NCBI RefSeq assembly: GCF_018118585.1
Contig: NZ_CP069421.1
Span: forward strand, 496,001-560,000
From: Aristaeella lactis
GTDB lineage: Bacteria; Bacillota; Clostridia; Christensenellales; Aristaeellaceae
DNA: 64,000 nucleotides
Direction: 5' to 3'
A program made the translations under genes and the position numbers. This document shows positions 26,249-35,191 of this stretch, in pieces (position 1 is the first letter of the stretch; each line of letters starts with the position of its first letter). The notes under the pieces were generated by a model. That model worked only from the letters and a program-made list of their open reading frames with translations, was not told the DNA's origin and searched no databases.

Positions 26249-27013
26249 TTACTCTTTTTCTGTAGCAGGGGTGTCCTCTGCGGCGGGAGTCTCGGCTGGA
26301 TTTTCTTCGGTTGCAGGAACTTCCTGGGCGGGGGATTCGGCGGGAGTCTCAGGGGATTCGGCGGGAGTCTCAGGGGATTCGGCGGGGGATTCGTCGGCGG
26401 GGGTGTCAGACTCGAAGGTCTGAGTTACGGCGGCCACTGGCTGGGAGCTCTTCTTCAGGGCGTGGCGAAGGAGGAAGAAAACCGTGATATCCAGCACAGC
26501 CTCCAGCACCAGCAGGATGCCGATAACCAGGTTGCGGTTTTCACCCAGCAGGTTCAGCAGGGAAAGGATACCGACGATGAGGGAGAAGGCGGCGAAGATC
26601 AGCATGATCCACCATCTCTTTACATCGACGGATTTCTCATCAAAAGCATACTGGATCTTCAGGAAACCGCCGAAGAGAAGCGCCAGGCCCCAGATGAAGG
26701 GCAGGAAGTCCTCCAGGTAGTTGGGATTGAAAGCCAGCAGGGAACCGGCGACCAGCAGGATGAGACCTGTGGCAAGGCGGGATTCCGTGATCCGCTGGAC
26801 AGGCTTGGAACGCATATAGGCAATGATGGACCAGATACCGCAGAGAATCATGACACCGGCCAGCACATAGGCTGTGATGCGCAGGGCCAGATTGCCGAAC
26901 AGGATCAGCAGCACACCGCAGACAAGACAGAAAGCGATGGGCAGGATCATGGAACGGGCAGTCAGCGTATCCGGATCTTTTTTACTGCGGCTGAAAAGCT
27001 TTATATTCTTCAT
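26249..27013 (-). CDS. DUF308 (HdeD-like) membrane protein with Pro/Glu-rich tail
   Basis: A 254-residue protein with six hydrophobic segments in the first 185 residues, paired as in DUF308/HdeD proteins (for example LATGLILLVAGSLLAF). The cytoplasmic or surface tail is a low-complexity repeat of PAESPET units (about 205-254). In DNA the units are near-exact copies of GGGGATTCGGCGGGAGTCTCA (by position 26333-26395), so the tail probably varies in length. ATG 27013 follows GAGGAATATCTGTT. HdeD relates to acid resistance in enterobacteria; here function is unknown. Confidence 0.8.
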   Translation of the reverse strand: MKNIKLFSRSKKDPDTLTARSMILPIAFCLVCGVLLILFGNLALRITAYVLAGVMILCGIWSIIAYMRSKPVQRITESRLATGLILLVAGSLLAFNPNYLEDFLPFIWGLALLFGGFLKIQYAFDEKSVDVKRWWIMLIFAAFSLIVGILSLLNLLGENRNLVIGILLVLEAVLDITVFFLLRHALKKSSQPVAAVTQTFESDTPADESPAESPETPAESPETPAESPAQEVPATEENPAETPAAEDTPATEKE

Positions 27014-27326
27014 AACAGATATTCCTCCGCTTTTATATTCATTTCATATCACCCATTATTTCCACATCCGGCAGACAAAATCCTGCCGCATGGAAGGGAA
27101 GGGGAAAGGCTGTAACAGACGGCAGAAAGCGCTGAATGGATAAAGGACACAGGATGAGAAAAAAGGGCAAAGGGGAAGGTTTCTATATAGGAAAGATAAA
27201 TGTTTCAGCAACGCAAAAAATGTGAAACGAAATTGTTTTACAATTGTTTTTTAGTTTACTTTAACAAACCGGAAGGTTAAAATATCAACCAGGTTAACCA
27301 TAATTTAATCAGGAGAGTGAACTATC
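27014..27326 (+). promoter_or_regulatory. oppA upstream region with promoter and direct repeat
   Basis: A 313-base gap. It holds TTTACT at 27255-27260, a 17-base spacer and TAAAAT at 27278-27283, about 44 bases before oppA. Just upstream, AATTGTTTTACAATTGTTTT (27231-27250) is a direct repeat with inner palindrome (CAATTG) that could be an operator. No gene seen in the rest. Confidence 0.55.
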
Positions 27327-28976
27327 ATGAAGAAACTGACGGCTATCCTGTTGTCCATCATGATGCTCCTGGCCTGCGTTGTCACGGCTTCCGCCGAAGA
27401 CGCAAGCTACCTGGGCGTTATGCTTGGTACGAACGTTATGTCCCTGGACACCAACCTGGCGACTGACGGTGACTCTTTCGAAGTAATCGCTGACTGCATC
27501 GACGGCCTGATGCAGATGGACAAGGACGGTGCTGCCGTTCCTGCCATCGCTGAAAGCTACGACCTGAGCGAAGACGGCCTGACCTACACTTTCCACCTGC
27601 GTGACGCGAAGTGGAACAATGGAACGGCTGTTACCGCCAACGACTTCGTGTTCGCCTGGAGGCGGATCGCGAAGGAAGCCGGCGAATATGCCTATATGCT
27701 GGACGAGATCGGCAACATCAAGGGCGCCGCGGAAATCATCAGCGGTTCCGAGTCCGACCTGACCACCCTGGGCGTCAACGCCGCGGATGACAAAACGCTG
27801 GTTGTTGAACTGAACGTTCCGGTGTCTTTCTTCCCGAGCCTGATGTATTTCCCCACCTTCTATCCGATTAATGAAGAGTTCTACAACAGCCTGGCGGACG
27901 GTACCTACGGCACCAGCCCGGAGACCTTCCTGAGCAACGGCGCCTTCGTGCTGGAAAGCTATACCCCCGGTACCGCGAACCTGAGCGTGAAGAAGAATCC
28001 TGACTACTGGGATGCCGACCGCGTGAAGCTGGCCGGAATCACCTATCAGGTGGTCGGTTCCTCTGACAACGCCCTGACCGCGTTCCGCAACAACACCCTG
28101 GACGTTGTTATGATTTCCGGCGACCAGGTGGATGCCGCCAAGAAAGACGCTGCCCTGGCCGAGAAACTGAAGGTGACCGGTGCCGGATACATGTGGTACC
28201 TGTCCTTCAGCCAGACCGAAAAGAACGCTGAGGGCGGCATGCTGGCCAATGCTAACCTGCGCCTGGCCATCAGCAACGCCATCGACCGGGACAACCTGGT
28301 TGACAACTATGTTATGGACGGCTCCCTGGCGACCTTTACCGCGGTTCCGCCGCAGTTTGCCGCCAGCAGCACCACCGGCGAAGACTTCTCCGCCAACCAG
28401 GATGCCTTTACCGACTATGTCGGCTACAATCCTGAAAAGGCTGCCGAATACTATGAGGCCGCCAAGGCTGAACTGGGCAAGGACAGCTTCACCTTCACCA
28501 TGATCTACGGCAACAACGAGGGCGATGAAGTCCAGAAGGTTGCGCAGGCCATCAAGGAAGACGTTGAAGACGCGCTGCCCGGCGTTGTGATCAACCTGCA
28601 GAGCATGACCAAGGCGGAGCGCCTGGACAAGATGCAGAACGACAACTACGATATCGCGCTGACCCGCTGGGGTCCCGACTACGCTGACCCCATGACCTAC
28701 CTTGGCATGTGGGTGACCAACAATTCCAACAACTACGGTTTCTGGTCCAACGCTGAATTCGACCAGCTGATCGCGGACTGCACCACCGGCGCCTACATCA
28801 CCGACTATGATGCCCGCTGGGATGCCATGTTCAAGGCTGAGACCCTGGTTATGCAGGAAGCGGTTATCGCTCCCCTGTACACCAAGGCCAACGCGAACCT
28901 GATCACTGACGGTGTGGAAGGTATTGACTTCCATCCTGTGGCGCTGAACCGTGTCTATAAGGATACAACCAAGTAA
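27327..28976 (+). CDS. oppA: Oligopeptide ABC transporter substrate-binding protein
   Basis: A 549-residue SBP_bac_5 family protein. A signal peptide (MKKLTAILLSIMMLLACVV) is followed by TASAEDAS: the LLAC may be a lipobox, or the protein may be cut by signal peptidase I after ASA. The mature protein has the family pattern YDLSEDGLTYTFHLRDAKWNNG, FVFAWRR and the closing DYADPMTYL region. It binds peptides for the permease encoded immediately downstream. Codon use is strongly biased (GGC, CTG, AAC), which suggests high expression. AGGAGAGTGAACTATC precedes the ATG. Confidence 0.94.
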   Translation: MKKLTAILLSIMMLLACVVTASAEDASYLGVMLGTNVMSLDTNLATDGDSFEVIADCIDGLMQMDKDGAAVPAIAESYDLSEDGLTYTFHLRDAKWNNGTAVTANDFVFAWRRIAKEAGEYAYMLDEIGNIKGAAEIISGSESDLTTLGVNAADDKTLVVELNVPVSFFPSLMYFPTFYPINEEFYNSLADGTYGTSPETFLSNGAFVLESYTPGTANLSVKKNPDYWDADRVKLAGITYQVVGSSDNALTAFRNNTLDVVMISGDQVDAAKKDAALAEKLKVTGAGYMWYLSFSQTEKNAEGGMLANANLRLAISNAIDRDNLVDNYVMDGSLATFTAVPPQFAASSTTGEDFSANQDAFTDYVGYNPEKAAEYYEAAKAELGKDSFTFTMIYGNNEGDEVQKVAQAIKEDVEDALPGVVINLQSMTKAERLDKMQNDNYDIALTRWGPDYADPMTYLGMWVTNNSNNYGFWSNAEFDQLIADCTTGAYITDYDARWDAMFKAETLVMQEAVIAPLYTKANANLITDGVEGIDFHPVALNRVYKDTTK

Positions 28977-28987
28977 GGACAACCGAA

Positions 28988-29022
28988 CGGAGCGGTCAGC
29001 ACGCTGGCCGCTCCTTTTTTCC
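28988..29022 (+). terminator. Attenuating terminator between oppA and oppB
   Basis: GAGCGGTCAGC/GCTGGCCGCTC stem followed by CTTTTTTCC. Placed after the binding-protein gene, it would keep permease mRNA below oppA mRNA, a common arrangement in binding-protein operons. Confidence 0.7.
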
Positions 29023-29057
29023 TGTTTATCGTACAGTAAATGTGAGGAACGCGGAAA

Positions 29058-30005
29058 ATGATCAAGTATACGCTGAAGCGGATTGGCATGGCCCTGCTGA
29101 CCCTGCTGATCATAACGTTTTTGCTGTTTGTGCTGGTGCGCATTATGCCGGGCAATCCGTTCCCGTCTGAACGCATGAGCGCGGAGCAGATCCAGAATAA
29201 ACGGGCGGAAATGGGACTGGATGATCCGATCCTGACCCAGTTTATCCGCTATATGGGGAATGTGCTGAAAGGGGATTTCGGAAAGGGAACCTCCCTGTAT
29301 TACGGTGCTCCGATCAGCACGGTGCTGAGCACGGCTGTTTCCAACTCTTTCCGGATCGGCGGACTGGCGGTGCTGATCGGCGCACTGATCGGGCTTTTGC
29401 TGGGTATTACGGCAGCGCTGAACCGGGGCAGGTTCCTGGACGGCTTCTGCACGGTATTCTCAATCCTGGGAGTATGCGTGCCGAGCTATGTGTTCCTGAT
29501 CTTCCTTCAGTATACTTTTTCCTTTAAAATTCCGTTTTTCCCATATTTCTTTGAAGAAAAACGATTCCTTTTTTCTTCGGTCATTCCGTCCGTTTCCCTT
29601 TCCCTGTTTACCATGTCCACCATTGCCCGGTTCACCCGGAACGAGATGGTGGAAGTGTTTGACAGCGATTATGTTCGGCTTGCGGAATCCAAAGGTATGT
29701 ACGGCAGGAGCCTGGTGATGAAGCATGTGCTCCGGAACGCCCTGATCCCGATCGTGACGGTGCTGGCACCGCTGATCGTTGACCTGCTGACCGGCGCACT
29801 GGTCGTGGAGAAAATCTACGGCATTAACGGCATCGGCAAGCTCATGGTGGACGCCATTGCCGGGGAAGGCATTGACTACAACTATGTGCTGGCCCTGGGT
29901 ATCCTGTATTCCGCCCTGTATATCGGCATCATGCTGGTTGTGGACCTGCTGTACGGCGTGCTGGATCCCCGGATCCGTGTGTCCGGCAAGGGAAAGGAGG
30001 CGTAA
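29058..30005 (+). CDS. oppB: Oligopeptide ABC transporter permease OppB
   Basis: A 315-residue permease with six TM helices. MIKYTLKRIGMALLTLLIIT is the standard OppB/DppB opening and the EAA loop is in ADSKG-like RLAESKGMYGRSLVMKHVLRNAL (residues 210-232 region), ending with GALVVEKIYGINGIGKL. It pairs with OppC. It follows oppA by 81 bases; the gap holds a GC-rich stem (GCGGTCAGCACGCTGGCCGC, 28993-29012) then TTTTTT, which may partly terminate and lower permease expression. Confidence 0.95.
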   Translation: MIKYTLKRIGMALLTLLIITFLLFVLVRIMPGNPFPSERMSAEQIQNKRAEMGLDDPILTQFIRYMGNVLKGDFGKGTSLYYGAPISTVLSTAVSNSFRIGGLAVLIGALIGLLLGITAALNRGRFLDGFCTVFSILGVCVPSYVFLIFLQYTFSFKIPFFPYFFEEKRFLFSSVIPSVSLSLFTMSTIARFTRNEMVEVFDSDYVRLAESKGMYGRSLVMKHVLRNALIPIVTVLAPLIVDLLTGALVVEKIYGINGIGKLMVDAIAGEGIDYNYVLALGILYSALYIGIMLVVDLLYGVLDPRIRVSGKGKEA

Positions 30006-30010
30006 TCGGG

Positions 30011-31021
30011 ATGGAGAAAGGCTATACTCCCGTCAAAGAGGATTTTACCCTGCTTCACAGGGAAGACCTGTACACAGACAAAAACTTTGCTTCCCAGAGT
30101 TACTGGAAAGGGGTGGCAATCCATTTCTTCCGAAACCGCAGGGCGGTTTTCGGCCTGGTTATCGTACTGCTGATCATCCTGCTGGCCGTGATCGGACCCT
30201 CCCTGAACGAATTCGGATATAGTGATATCCTGAAATTCCGGAACGAGAACAACAAGCGCGTGGTAGCCAAGGGCATTGCCCCGCAGATTCCGGCGATCCA
30301 CAAGCTTCTTACAGGAGAAGAACCGGAAGGCGATTTCGGTCACTATACCTTCCTGTTTGGTACCGATAACATGGGGCGGGACCTGTGGACCCGTACATGG
30401 TACGGCGCCCGGGTATCGCTGCTGATCGCTTTTGTGACCATCTTTATCGATATGATCATCGGAATGAGCTACGGTCTCATATCCGGCTATTTCGGCGGGC
30501 TGACAGACAATATCATGCAACGGGTGGTGGAGATCGCCAACAGCGTTCCGCGGCTGGTTATTGTTTCCGTGCTGGCCATATTCATGCAAAAGGGCATATG
30601 GCTGGTTATCATCGCGCTGCTGCTGACGGAATGGATCGGGATGAGTAAAATTGCCCGGGCTGAAATGCTGAAGACCAAGGAACGGGAGTATGTCCTGGCC
30701 AGCAGAACCCTGGGAGCACGAAGCGGTCATATCATCTTCCGGGAGATCCTGCCGAACACCATCGGGCCGATCATTACCCAGGTGATGTTCTCCATCCCCA
30801 CGGCTATCTTCACCGAAGCCTTCCTGAGTTTTGTGGGCGTAGGTATCGCCCTGCCCGAGTGCTCCGTTGGTACACTGATCGAGGACGGTTTCAACAACAT
30901 CACGACCCTGCCTTACCAGATCATTCCTCCGATCATTGTGCTGGCCCTGATGATGCTGGGCTTCAACTTCATAGGTGACGGATTGCGGGAAGCGCTGGCG
31001 CCGAAGCTGGAAGATATGTAA
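30011..31021 (+). CDS. oppC: Oligopeptide ABC transporter permease OppC
   Basis: A 336-residue permease with the OppC_N region (FFRNRRAVFGLVIVLLIILL) and a binding-protein-dependent transport domain; LFGTDNMGRDLWTRTWYGAR (residues 117-136) is the DppC/OppC hallmark. The EAA loop is near REYVLASRTLGARSGHIIFR. Start ATG 30011 follows AAAGGAGGCG. It lies five bases after oppB. Confidence 0.95.
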   Translation: MEKGYTPVKEDFTLLHREDLYTDKNFASQSYWKGVAIHFFRNRRAVFGLVIVLLIILLAVIGPSLNEFGYSDILKFRNENNKRVVAKGIAPQIPAIHKLLTGEEPEGDFGHYTFLFGTDNMGRDLWTRTWYGARVSLLIAFVTIFIDMIIGMSYGLISGYFGGLTDNIMQRVVEIANSVPRLVIVSVLAIFMQKGIWLVIIALLLTEWIGMSKIARAEMLKTKEREYVLASRTLGARSGHIIFREILPNTIGPIITQVMFSIPTAIFTEAFLSFVGVGIALPECSVGTLIEDGFNNITTLPYQIIPPIIVLALMMLGFNFIGDGLREALAPKLEDM

Positions 31022-31036
31022 GGAGTGGAGAGACAG

Positions 31037-32122
31037 ATGAGCGAGACACCAAAGAAAATCCTCGATATCAGAAATCTGGATATCTCCTTCAGGACAAACG
31101 CGGGAACCGTGCATGCCATCCGGGGCGTAAGCCTGGACCTTTGCAAGGGTGAAACAGTGGCGATCGTGGGTGAATCCGGTTCGGGCAAATCCGTGACCAT
31201 GAAAGCTACCATGGGCCTGCTGGACAGCAACGCGAAGATCAACAGCGGAGAGATCCTGTATACCTATACGGACAAGGACGGGAAGGAAACCACGGTGGAC
31301 CTGCTGAAAATGAGCAGGAAGGAGCTGCGCCGGGACATTAACGGGCAGCGGATCGCCATGGTGTTCCAGGATCCCATGACCAGCCTGGATCCCACGATGA
31401 CCATCGGAAAACAGATTATGGAGGGAATGTTCCTCCATAAACATATGGAAAAGGAAGCGGCCCGGAAACGGGCGATCGAACTGCTGGAGCTTGTGGGGAT
31501 TCCGGACGCTGAAAAACGGTTTAAGAACTATCCCCACCAGCTATCCGGCGGTATGCGCCAGCGGGTGGTGATCGCCATCGCCCTGAGCGCTGATCCGGAC
31601 ATCCTGATCTGCGACGAACCTACCACGGCCCTGGACGTGACCATCCAGGCCAGAATCCTGGAACTGATCATGGATATCCAGCAGAAAATGAAGCTGTCCG
31701 TGATCTATATCACCCATGATCTCGGCGTGGTTGCCAAGGTGGCAGACTACGTCAACGTGATGTATGCCGGAAAGATCGTTGAGGTTGGCAACGTCAACGA
31801 GATCTTCTATGAGCCGAAGCATCCCTATACCTGGGGCCTGCTTTCCGCCATGCCCGACCTGGACACGGACGACGAACGGCTGTATTCCATTCCAGGCAGC
31901 CCGCCCAATCTGCTGCATGAGCCGAAGGGAGACGCTTTTGCCGCCAGGAACCAGTTTGCCATGGCCATCGATGAAAAGGCGGAGCCGCCGATGTTCCAGG
32001 TTTCGCCCACCCATTCCGCCGCCACCTGGCTGCTGCATCCGGACGCCCCGAAGGTGGAAATGCCTGAGGAACTGAAAGCCCGGATCGAACGCGCGCAGAA
32101 GGAGGTGGAGAAGATCCTATGA
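31037..32122 (+). CDS. oppD: Oligopeptide ABC transporter ATPase OppD
   Basis: A 361-residue ATPase: Walker A GESGSGKS, signature LSGGMRQR, Walker [14 protein letters not shown] and the C-terminal oligo_HPY region ([12 protein letters not shown]). OppD proteins with this tail often bind an Fe-S cluster, but no cysteine set is evident here. ATG 31037 follows GGAG six bases away; the GTG at 31025 lies within the ribosome site and is rejected. The stop overlaps the oppF start (ATGA). Confidence 0.95.
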   Translation: MSETPKKILDIRNLDISFRTNAGTVHAIRGVSLDLCKGETVAIVGESGSGKSVTMKATMGLLDSNAKINSGEILYTYTDKDGKETTVDLLKMSRKELRRDINGQRIAMVFQDPMTSLDPTMTIGKQIMEGMFLHKHMEKEAARKRAIELLELVGIPDAEKRFKNYPHQLSGGMRQRVVIAIALSADPDILICDEPTTALDVTIQARILELIMDIQQKMKLSVIYITHDLGVVAKVADYVNVMYAGKIVEVGNVNEIFYEPKHPYTWGLLSAMPDLDTDDERLYSIPGSPPNLLHEPKGDAFAARNQFAMAIDEKAEPPMFQVSPTHSAATWLLHPDAPKVEMPEELKARIERAQKEVEKIL

Positions 32123-33045
32123 GTGAACCGCTCCTGAAAGTGGAAAACCTGAAACAGCATTTCAGGATCTCCCGTAACTATACTGTGAAAGCCGTAAACG
32201 GCGTATCCTTTGAGATCTATCCCGGAGAGACCTACGGACTGGTGGGGGAATCCGGCTCCGGAAAAACCACCATCGGCCGCAGCGTTATCCGGCTGTATAA
32301 TCCGACAGAAGGAAAGATCATCTTTAACGGGATGGATATTACCGGCAGGCTGGAAGGGAAGATCCGGGAAAACCTGCGGAAAAACATGCAGATGATCTTC
32401 CAGGATCCCATGGCGTCCCTGAATCCCCGGAAAAAGGTTGCGGACATCATCGGTGAGGGACTGGACATCCATCATATGGCTTCGTCGAAGGAAGAACGGG
32501 CGGAGCAGATCAGCGCCATGCTGAAAAAGGTCGGACTGTCACCGGAACACGCGGAACGCTATCCGCACCAGTTTTCCGGCGGCCAAAGGCAGCGGGTCGG
32601 CATTGCCCGGGCACTGATCATGAACCCGAAGCTGATCATCGCGGATGAGTGTATCTCCGCCCTGGACGTGTCCATCCAGGCCCAGGTGGTCAACCTGATG
32701 AAGGATATCCAGGATGAGACATCCTGCGCCTATCTGTTTATTGCCCATGATCTGAGCATGGTCAAGTATATATCAGACCGGATCGGTGTGCTGCATCTCG
32801 GATACCTTGTGGAAGCGGGGACCAAGGAAGAAATCTTCTCCAACCCGGTCCACCCGTACACGAAGTCGCTGCTGTCCGCCATCCCGCATCCGAATCCGGA
32901 AGCGGAAAAGCGGCGGAAATCCATTGCTTACGACTATGCCTCATCCGGTATCGATTATGCCAAAGGAACGGAACATGTGGTTTCCGGAACACACACTGTC
33001 CTTGCGACAGAAGATGAATTCGACCGGTGGGTGAACAGGCAGTAA
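32119..33045 (+). CDS. oppF: Oligopeptide ABC transporter ATPase OppF
   Basis: A 308-residue ATPase, the second subunit of the OppDF pair: Walker [10 protein letters not shown], signature FSGGQRQR, Walker [14 protein letters not shown]-loop AHDLSMVKY. In Walker B the usual DEP is DEC, a common natural variant at that place being P, so this is slightly unusual. The oligo_HPY tail is present ([12 protein letters not shown]). It is the last gene of the opp operon and ends before a strong terminator. Confidence 0.95.
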   Translation: MSEPLLKVENLKQHFRISRNYTVKAVNGVSFEIYPGETYGLVGESGSGKTTIGRSVIRLYNPTEGKIIFNGMDITGRLEGKIRENLRKNMQMIFQDPMASLNPRKKVADIIGEGLDIHHMASSKEERAEQISAMLKKVGLSPEHAERYPHQFSGGQRQRVGIARALIMNPKLIIADECISALDVSIQAQVVNLMKDIQDETSCAYLFIAHDLSMVKYISDRIGVLHLGYLVEAGTKEEIFSNPVHPYTKSLLSAIPHPNPEAEKRRKSIAYDYASSGIDYAKGTEHVVSGTHTVLATEDEFDRWVNRQ

Positions 33046-33051
33046 AACGGA

Positions 33052-33083
33052 TAAGGGTTCCCTGTCGGGAACCCTTGTTTTTC
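33052..33083 (+). terminator. Rho-independent terminator of the opp operon
   Basis: AAGGGTTCCC/GGGAACCCTT stem with TGTC loop, then GTTTTTC. Confidence 0.9.
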
Positions 33084-33107
33084 GCTTGTTCCCAAAGTCC
33101 CAGAAGG

Positions 33108-33136
33108 TTGACACATACGTACGCACGTGTTAAGAT
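33108..33136 (+). promoter_or_regulatory. Sigma-A promoter of asd
   Basis: TTGACA at 33108-33113, 17-base spacer, TAAGAT at 33131-33136. The spacer holds the palindrome ACGTACGCACGT, a possible operator. The transcript leader is about 45 bases. Confidence 0.8.
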
Positions 33137-33188
33137 TCACAGGAACAACGGGCGGAGCCCGGTTTTTTACTACATGGAGGGTGCTGCA

Positions 33189-34289
33189 ATGACTCAGTAT
33201 CGCGTCGGTATCATCGGTGCCACCGGAATGGTGGGACAGCGTTTCATTACCCTGCTGAAGGACCATCCCTGGTTCAAAGTGACCTGCCTGGCGGCTTCTG
33301 CCCGCAGCGCCGGTAAGAAATACAAGGATGCAGTGGGAGAACGCTGGGCTTTTGACTGGCCGATCCCGGATTATGCCGCGGATATGACCATTGTGGACGC
33401 TGCGGATATCGATGCCGTCGGCGAACTGGTTGACTTCTGCTTCTGCGCCGTGGACATGAAGAAGGACGAAGTCCGCGCCCTGGAAGAAAATTACGCAAAG
33501 CATGAAATTCCGATCATCAGCAACAACAGTGCCTGCCGTGGGATTGAAGACGTTCCCATGGTAGTGCCGGAGATCAATGCCTCCCACTTGGCTGTGATCG
33601 ATACCCAGCGGAAGCGCCTGGGAAGCAAGTACGGCTTTATCGCCGTTAAACCCAACTGCTCCATCCAGAGCTATGTGCCTGCCCTGACCCCCCTGCTGGA
33701 CTTTGAGCCCACCCAGGTCAGCGTATGCACCTATCAGGCGATCAGCGGCGCCGGCAAGACCTTCAAGAGCTGGCCGGAGATGGTGGATAACGTCATCCCC
33801 TATATTGGCGGGGAAGACGAGAAGAGCGAAAACGAGCCCCTGAAGCTGTGGGGTACCGTGGAAGACAAGGGCAACGGCCCGGTGATCGTGAACGCAGCGG
33901 AGCCTGTGATCAGCGCCCAGTGCCTGCGCGTTGCCTGCAGCGACGGTCATATGGCTGCTGTTTCCGTCAGCTTCCGCAAGAAGGTTACCAAAGAACAGAT
34001 CCTGGAGCGGTGGGCGAACTTTGAGACAGAAGCCCAGCGGCTGGAGCTGCCGAACGCTCCCAAGCCATTCCTTCAGTACTTTGAGGATCCGTCCCGTCCC
34101 CAGACCCGTCTGGACCGGGATTTCCAGAACGGCTTCGGCGTCAGCATCGGCCGTCTGCGTGAAGACAAGATCTTCGACTGGAAGTTTGTGTGCCTGAGCC
34201 ACAACACGATCCGCGGCGCTGCCGGCGGCGGTATGCTGACTGCGGAACTGCTGTGCAGGAAAGGAATCATTGTTGCGAAGCAAAAATGA
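33189..34289 (+). CDS. asd: Aspartate-semialdehyde dehydrogenase, archaeal/fungal-type
   Basis: A 366-residue enzyme of the lysine/threonine/methionine pathway. NADP-binding [10 protein letters not shown] is at residues 10-19, the catalytic cysteine is C157 in KPNCSIQ and the histidine is in CSDGHMAAV. Length and the NCSIQ motif fit the archaeal/fungal-like branch rather than the E. coli branch. ATG 33189 follows GGAGGGTGCTGCA; upstream in-frame starts lie before the promoter. The gene's 3' end forms half of the first hairpin of a palindrome array. Confidence 0.95.
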   Translation: MTQYRVGIIGATGMVGQRFITLLKDHPWFKVTCLAASARSAGKKYKDAVGERWAFDWPIPDYAADMTIVDAADIDAVGELVDFCFCAVDMKKDEVRALEENYAKHEIPIISNNSACRGIEDVPMVVPEINASHLAVIDTQRKRLGSKYGFIAVKPNCSIQSYVPALTPLLDFEPTQVSVCTYQAISGAGKTFKSWPEMVDNVIPYIGGEDEKSENEPLKLWGTVEDKGNGPVIVNAAEPVISAQCLRVACSDGHMAAVSVSFRKKVTKEQILERWANFETEAQRLELPNAPKPFLQYFEDPSRPQTRLDRDFQNGFGVSIGRLREDKIFDWKFVCLSHNTIRGAAGGGMLTAELLCRKGIIVAKQK

Positions 34290-34410
34290 TTCCAGTGAAA
34301 TATTGAACGGCGAAGCCGTTCAATGTGAAATATCCGACTGACGTCGGATGTGAAATATTTGGCTGAAGCCAAATGTGAAATATTCCGCATTCGCGGAATG
34401 TGATATAATG
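34263..34410. repeat. GTGAAAT hairpin array (asd 3' side), ending in the folT promoter
   Basis: The first hairpin, GGAATCATT/AATGATTCC, contains the asd stop codon. Then TGAACGGC-GAA-GCCGTTCA, CCGAC-TGAC-GTCGG, TTGGC-TGAA-GCCAA and TCCGC-ATTC-GCGGA follow, each framed by AT...AT and separated by GTGAAAT. The array closes with TGTGATATAATG, which is the only promoter before the THF riboswitch and folT. Confidence 0.92.
34401..34409 (+). promoter_or_regulatory. Extended -10 promoter of folT, formed by the array end
   Basis: Perfect TGATATAAT, placed about 70 bases upstream of the THF riboswitch. No good -35 is present; the position where a -35 would lie is inside the last array palindromes. 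Confidence 0.65.
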
Positions 34411-34478
34411 TTTTCGCCTGGGTTCCTGTGACGGGCTGGAAAGCCCGGAACAGTCAGGATATGCAAAACGATTCGTAA

Positions 34479-34580
34479 AGGCAGAGTAGCGTTTTCCGCG
34501 TAAAGTGTTCATGAACGGGGAGTTGTCATGAAACGAAACGGCAAATGCCGTGCGGTGGAGGATGCGCATCCCGCTGCTTT
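34479..34580 (+). ncRNA. Tetrahydrofolate (THF) riboswitch
   Basis: The segment AGAGTAGCGTTTTCCGCGT (34483-34501), then AAGTG, GGGGAGTTGTCATGAAACGAA, GTGCGGTGGAGGATGC and a closing CATCCCGCTGC match the THF riboswitch core (AGAGTAG...CGCG...AAGTG...ACGAA...GCGGTG...GGATGC). GCAG near 34481 pairs with CTGC at 34574 to close P1. It sits in front of a folate-type ECF S component, the expected target. Downstream, AAAGCCTC (34588-34595) can pair with GGAGGCTTT (34632-34640) and so hide the folT ribosome site or form a terminator with the T run, giving a clear off state. Confidence 0.88.
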
Positions 34581-34587
34581 TTACAGC

Positions 34588-34643
34588 AAAAGCCTCTGCG
34601 AATCACAAGAACTTTTTTCTGTGAGACGAAAGGAGGCTTTTTG
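34588..34643 (+). promoter_or_regulatory. Riboswitch expression platform: RBS-sequestering hairpin / terminator
   Basis: AAGCCTC and GAGGCTT form a stem across the folT ribosome site AGGAGG (34631-34636), followed by TTTTT. It can act as a translational sequester and possibly as a terminator. Confidence 0.65.
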
Positions 34644-34644
34644 T

Positions 34645-35190
34645 ATGCAAAAAAACAAAGAGACGAACCCAACCTACAAGCTGTGTGTGGTCGGCATCCT
34701 GTGCGCACTGGAAATCGTGCTCAGCAGGGTCGCGGCGATCAACGTATTTCCGTGGCTGAAAATCAGCTTCGGATTTATCCCGATCGCGATCTGCGCCATT
34801 CTGACCGGGCCGGTATGGACGGTCATGATGGCCGTAGTATGCGATATTATCGGGGCAACATTGTTTCCTACCGGAACATTCTACTGGGGATTCACTCTCG
34901 TGGCTGCCGTGGACGGCCTGATTTATGGCCTGTTCCTGTATAAACAGAAGAACCATCTTCTGCGCTGCCTGCTTTGCACTTTGACGGTTACAATTATCTG
35001 CAATATTGTTCTGAATACCATATTCCTTGTCCGCACCGGCTATATTGTAGGTCCGGAAAACGAAGCGTTCATGTCCATTTTCTGGACCAGGGTCGGGAAA
35101 AACATGGCGCAGTTTGTTGTAAACGGATTTATCCTGTTCGGAATATGGAAGACGCTGGACAGAATACCCGCTCGACTGAGGAAACTCTGA
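34645..35190 (+). CDS. folT: Folate ECF transporter S component
   Basis: A 181-residue membrane protein with about six hydrophobic segments. The opening LCVVGILCALEIVLSR and the LPWLKI-like FPWLKISFGFIPIAI match FolT-family S components, with GTFYWGFTLVAAVDGL a further family feature. It captures folate and docks on the shared EcfA1-EcfA2-EcfT module encoded at 49.6-52.1 kb. ATG 34645 is eight bases from AGGAGG; upstream in-frame ATG 34528 lies inside the riboswitch. It is coupled to nth (one base apart). Confidence 0.93.
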   Translation: MQKNKETNPTYKLCVVGILCALEIVLSRVAAINVFPWLKISFGFIPIAICAILTGPVWTVMMAVVCDIIGATLFPTGTFYWGFTLVAAVDGLIYGLFLYKQKNHLLRCLLCTLTVTIICNIVLNTIFLVRTGYIVGPENEAFMSIFWTRVGKNMAQFVVNGFILFGIWKTLDRIPARLRKL

Positions 35191-35191
35191 T

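Noticed and set aside
33027-33188. Long form of aspartate-semialdehyde dehydrogenase starting at 33027
   Set aside because: It would start inside oppF, run through a terminator and the promoter, and lacks a ribosome site; ATG 33189 gives the standard N-terminus.
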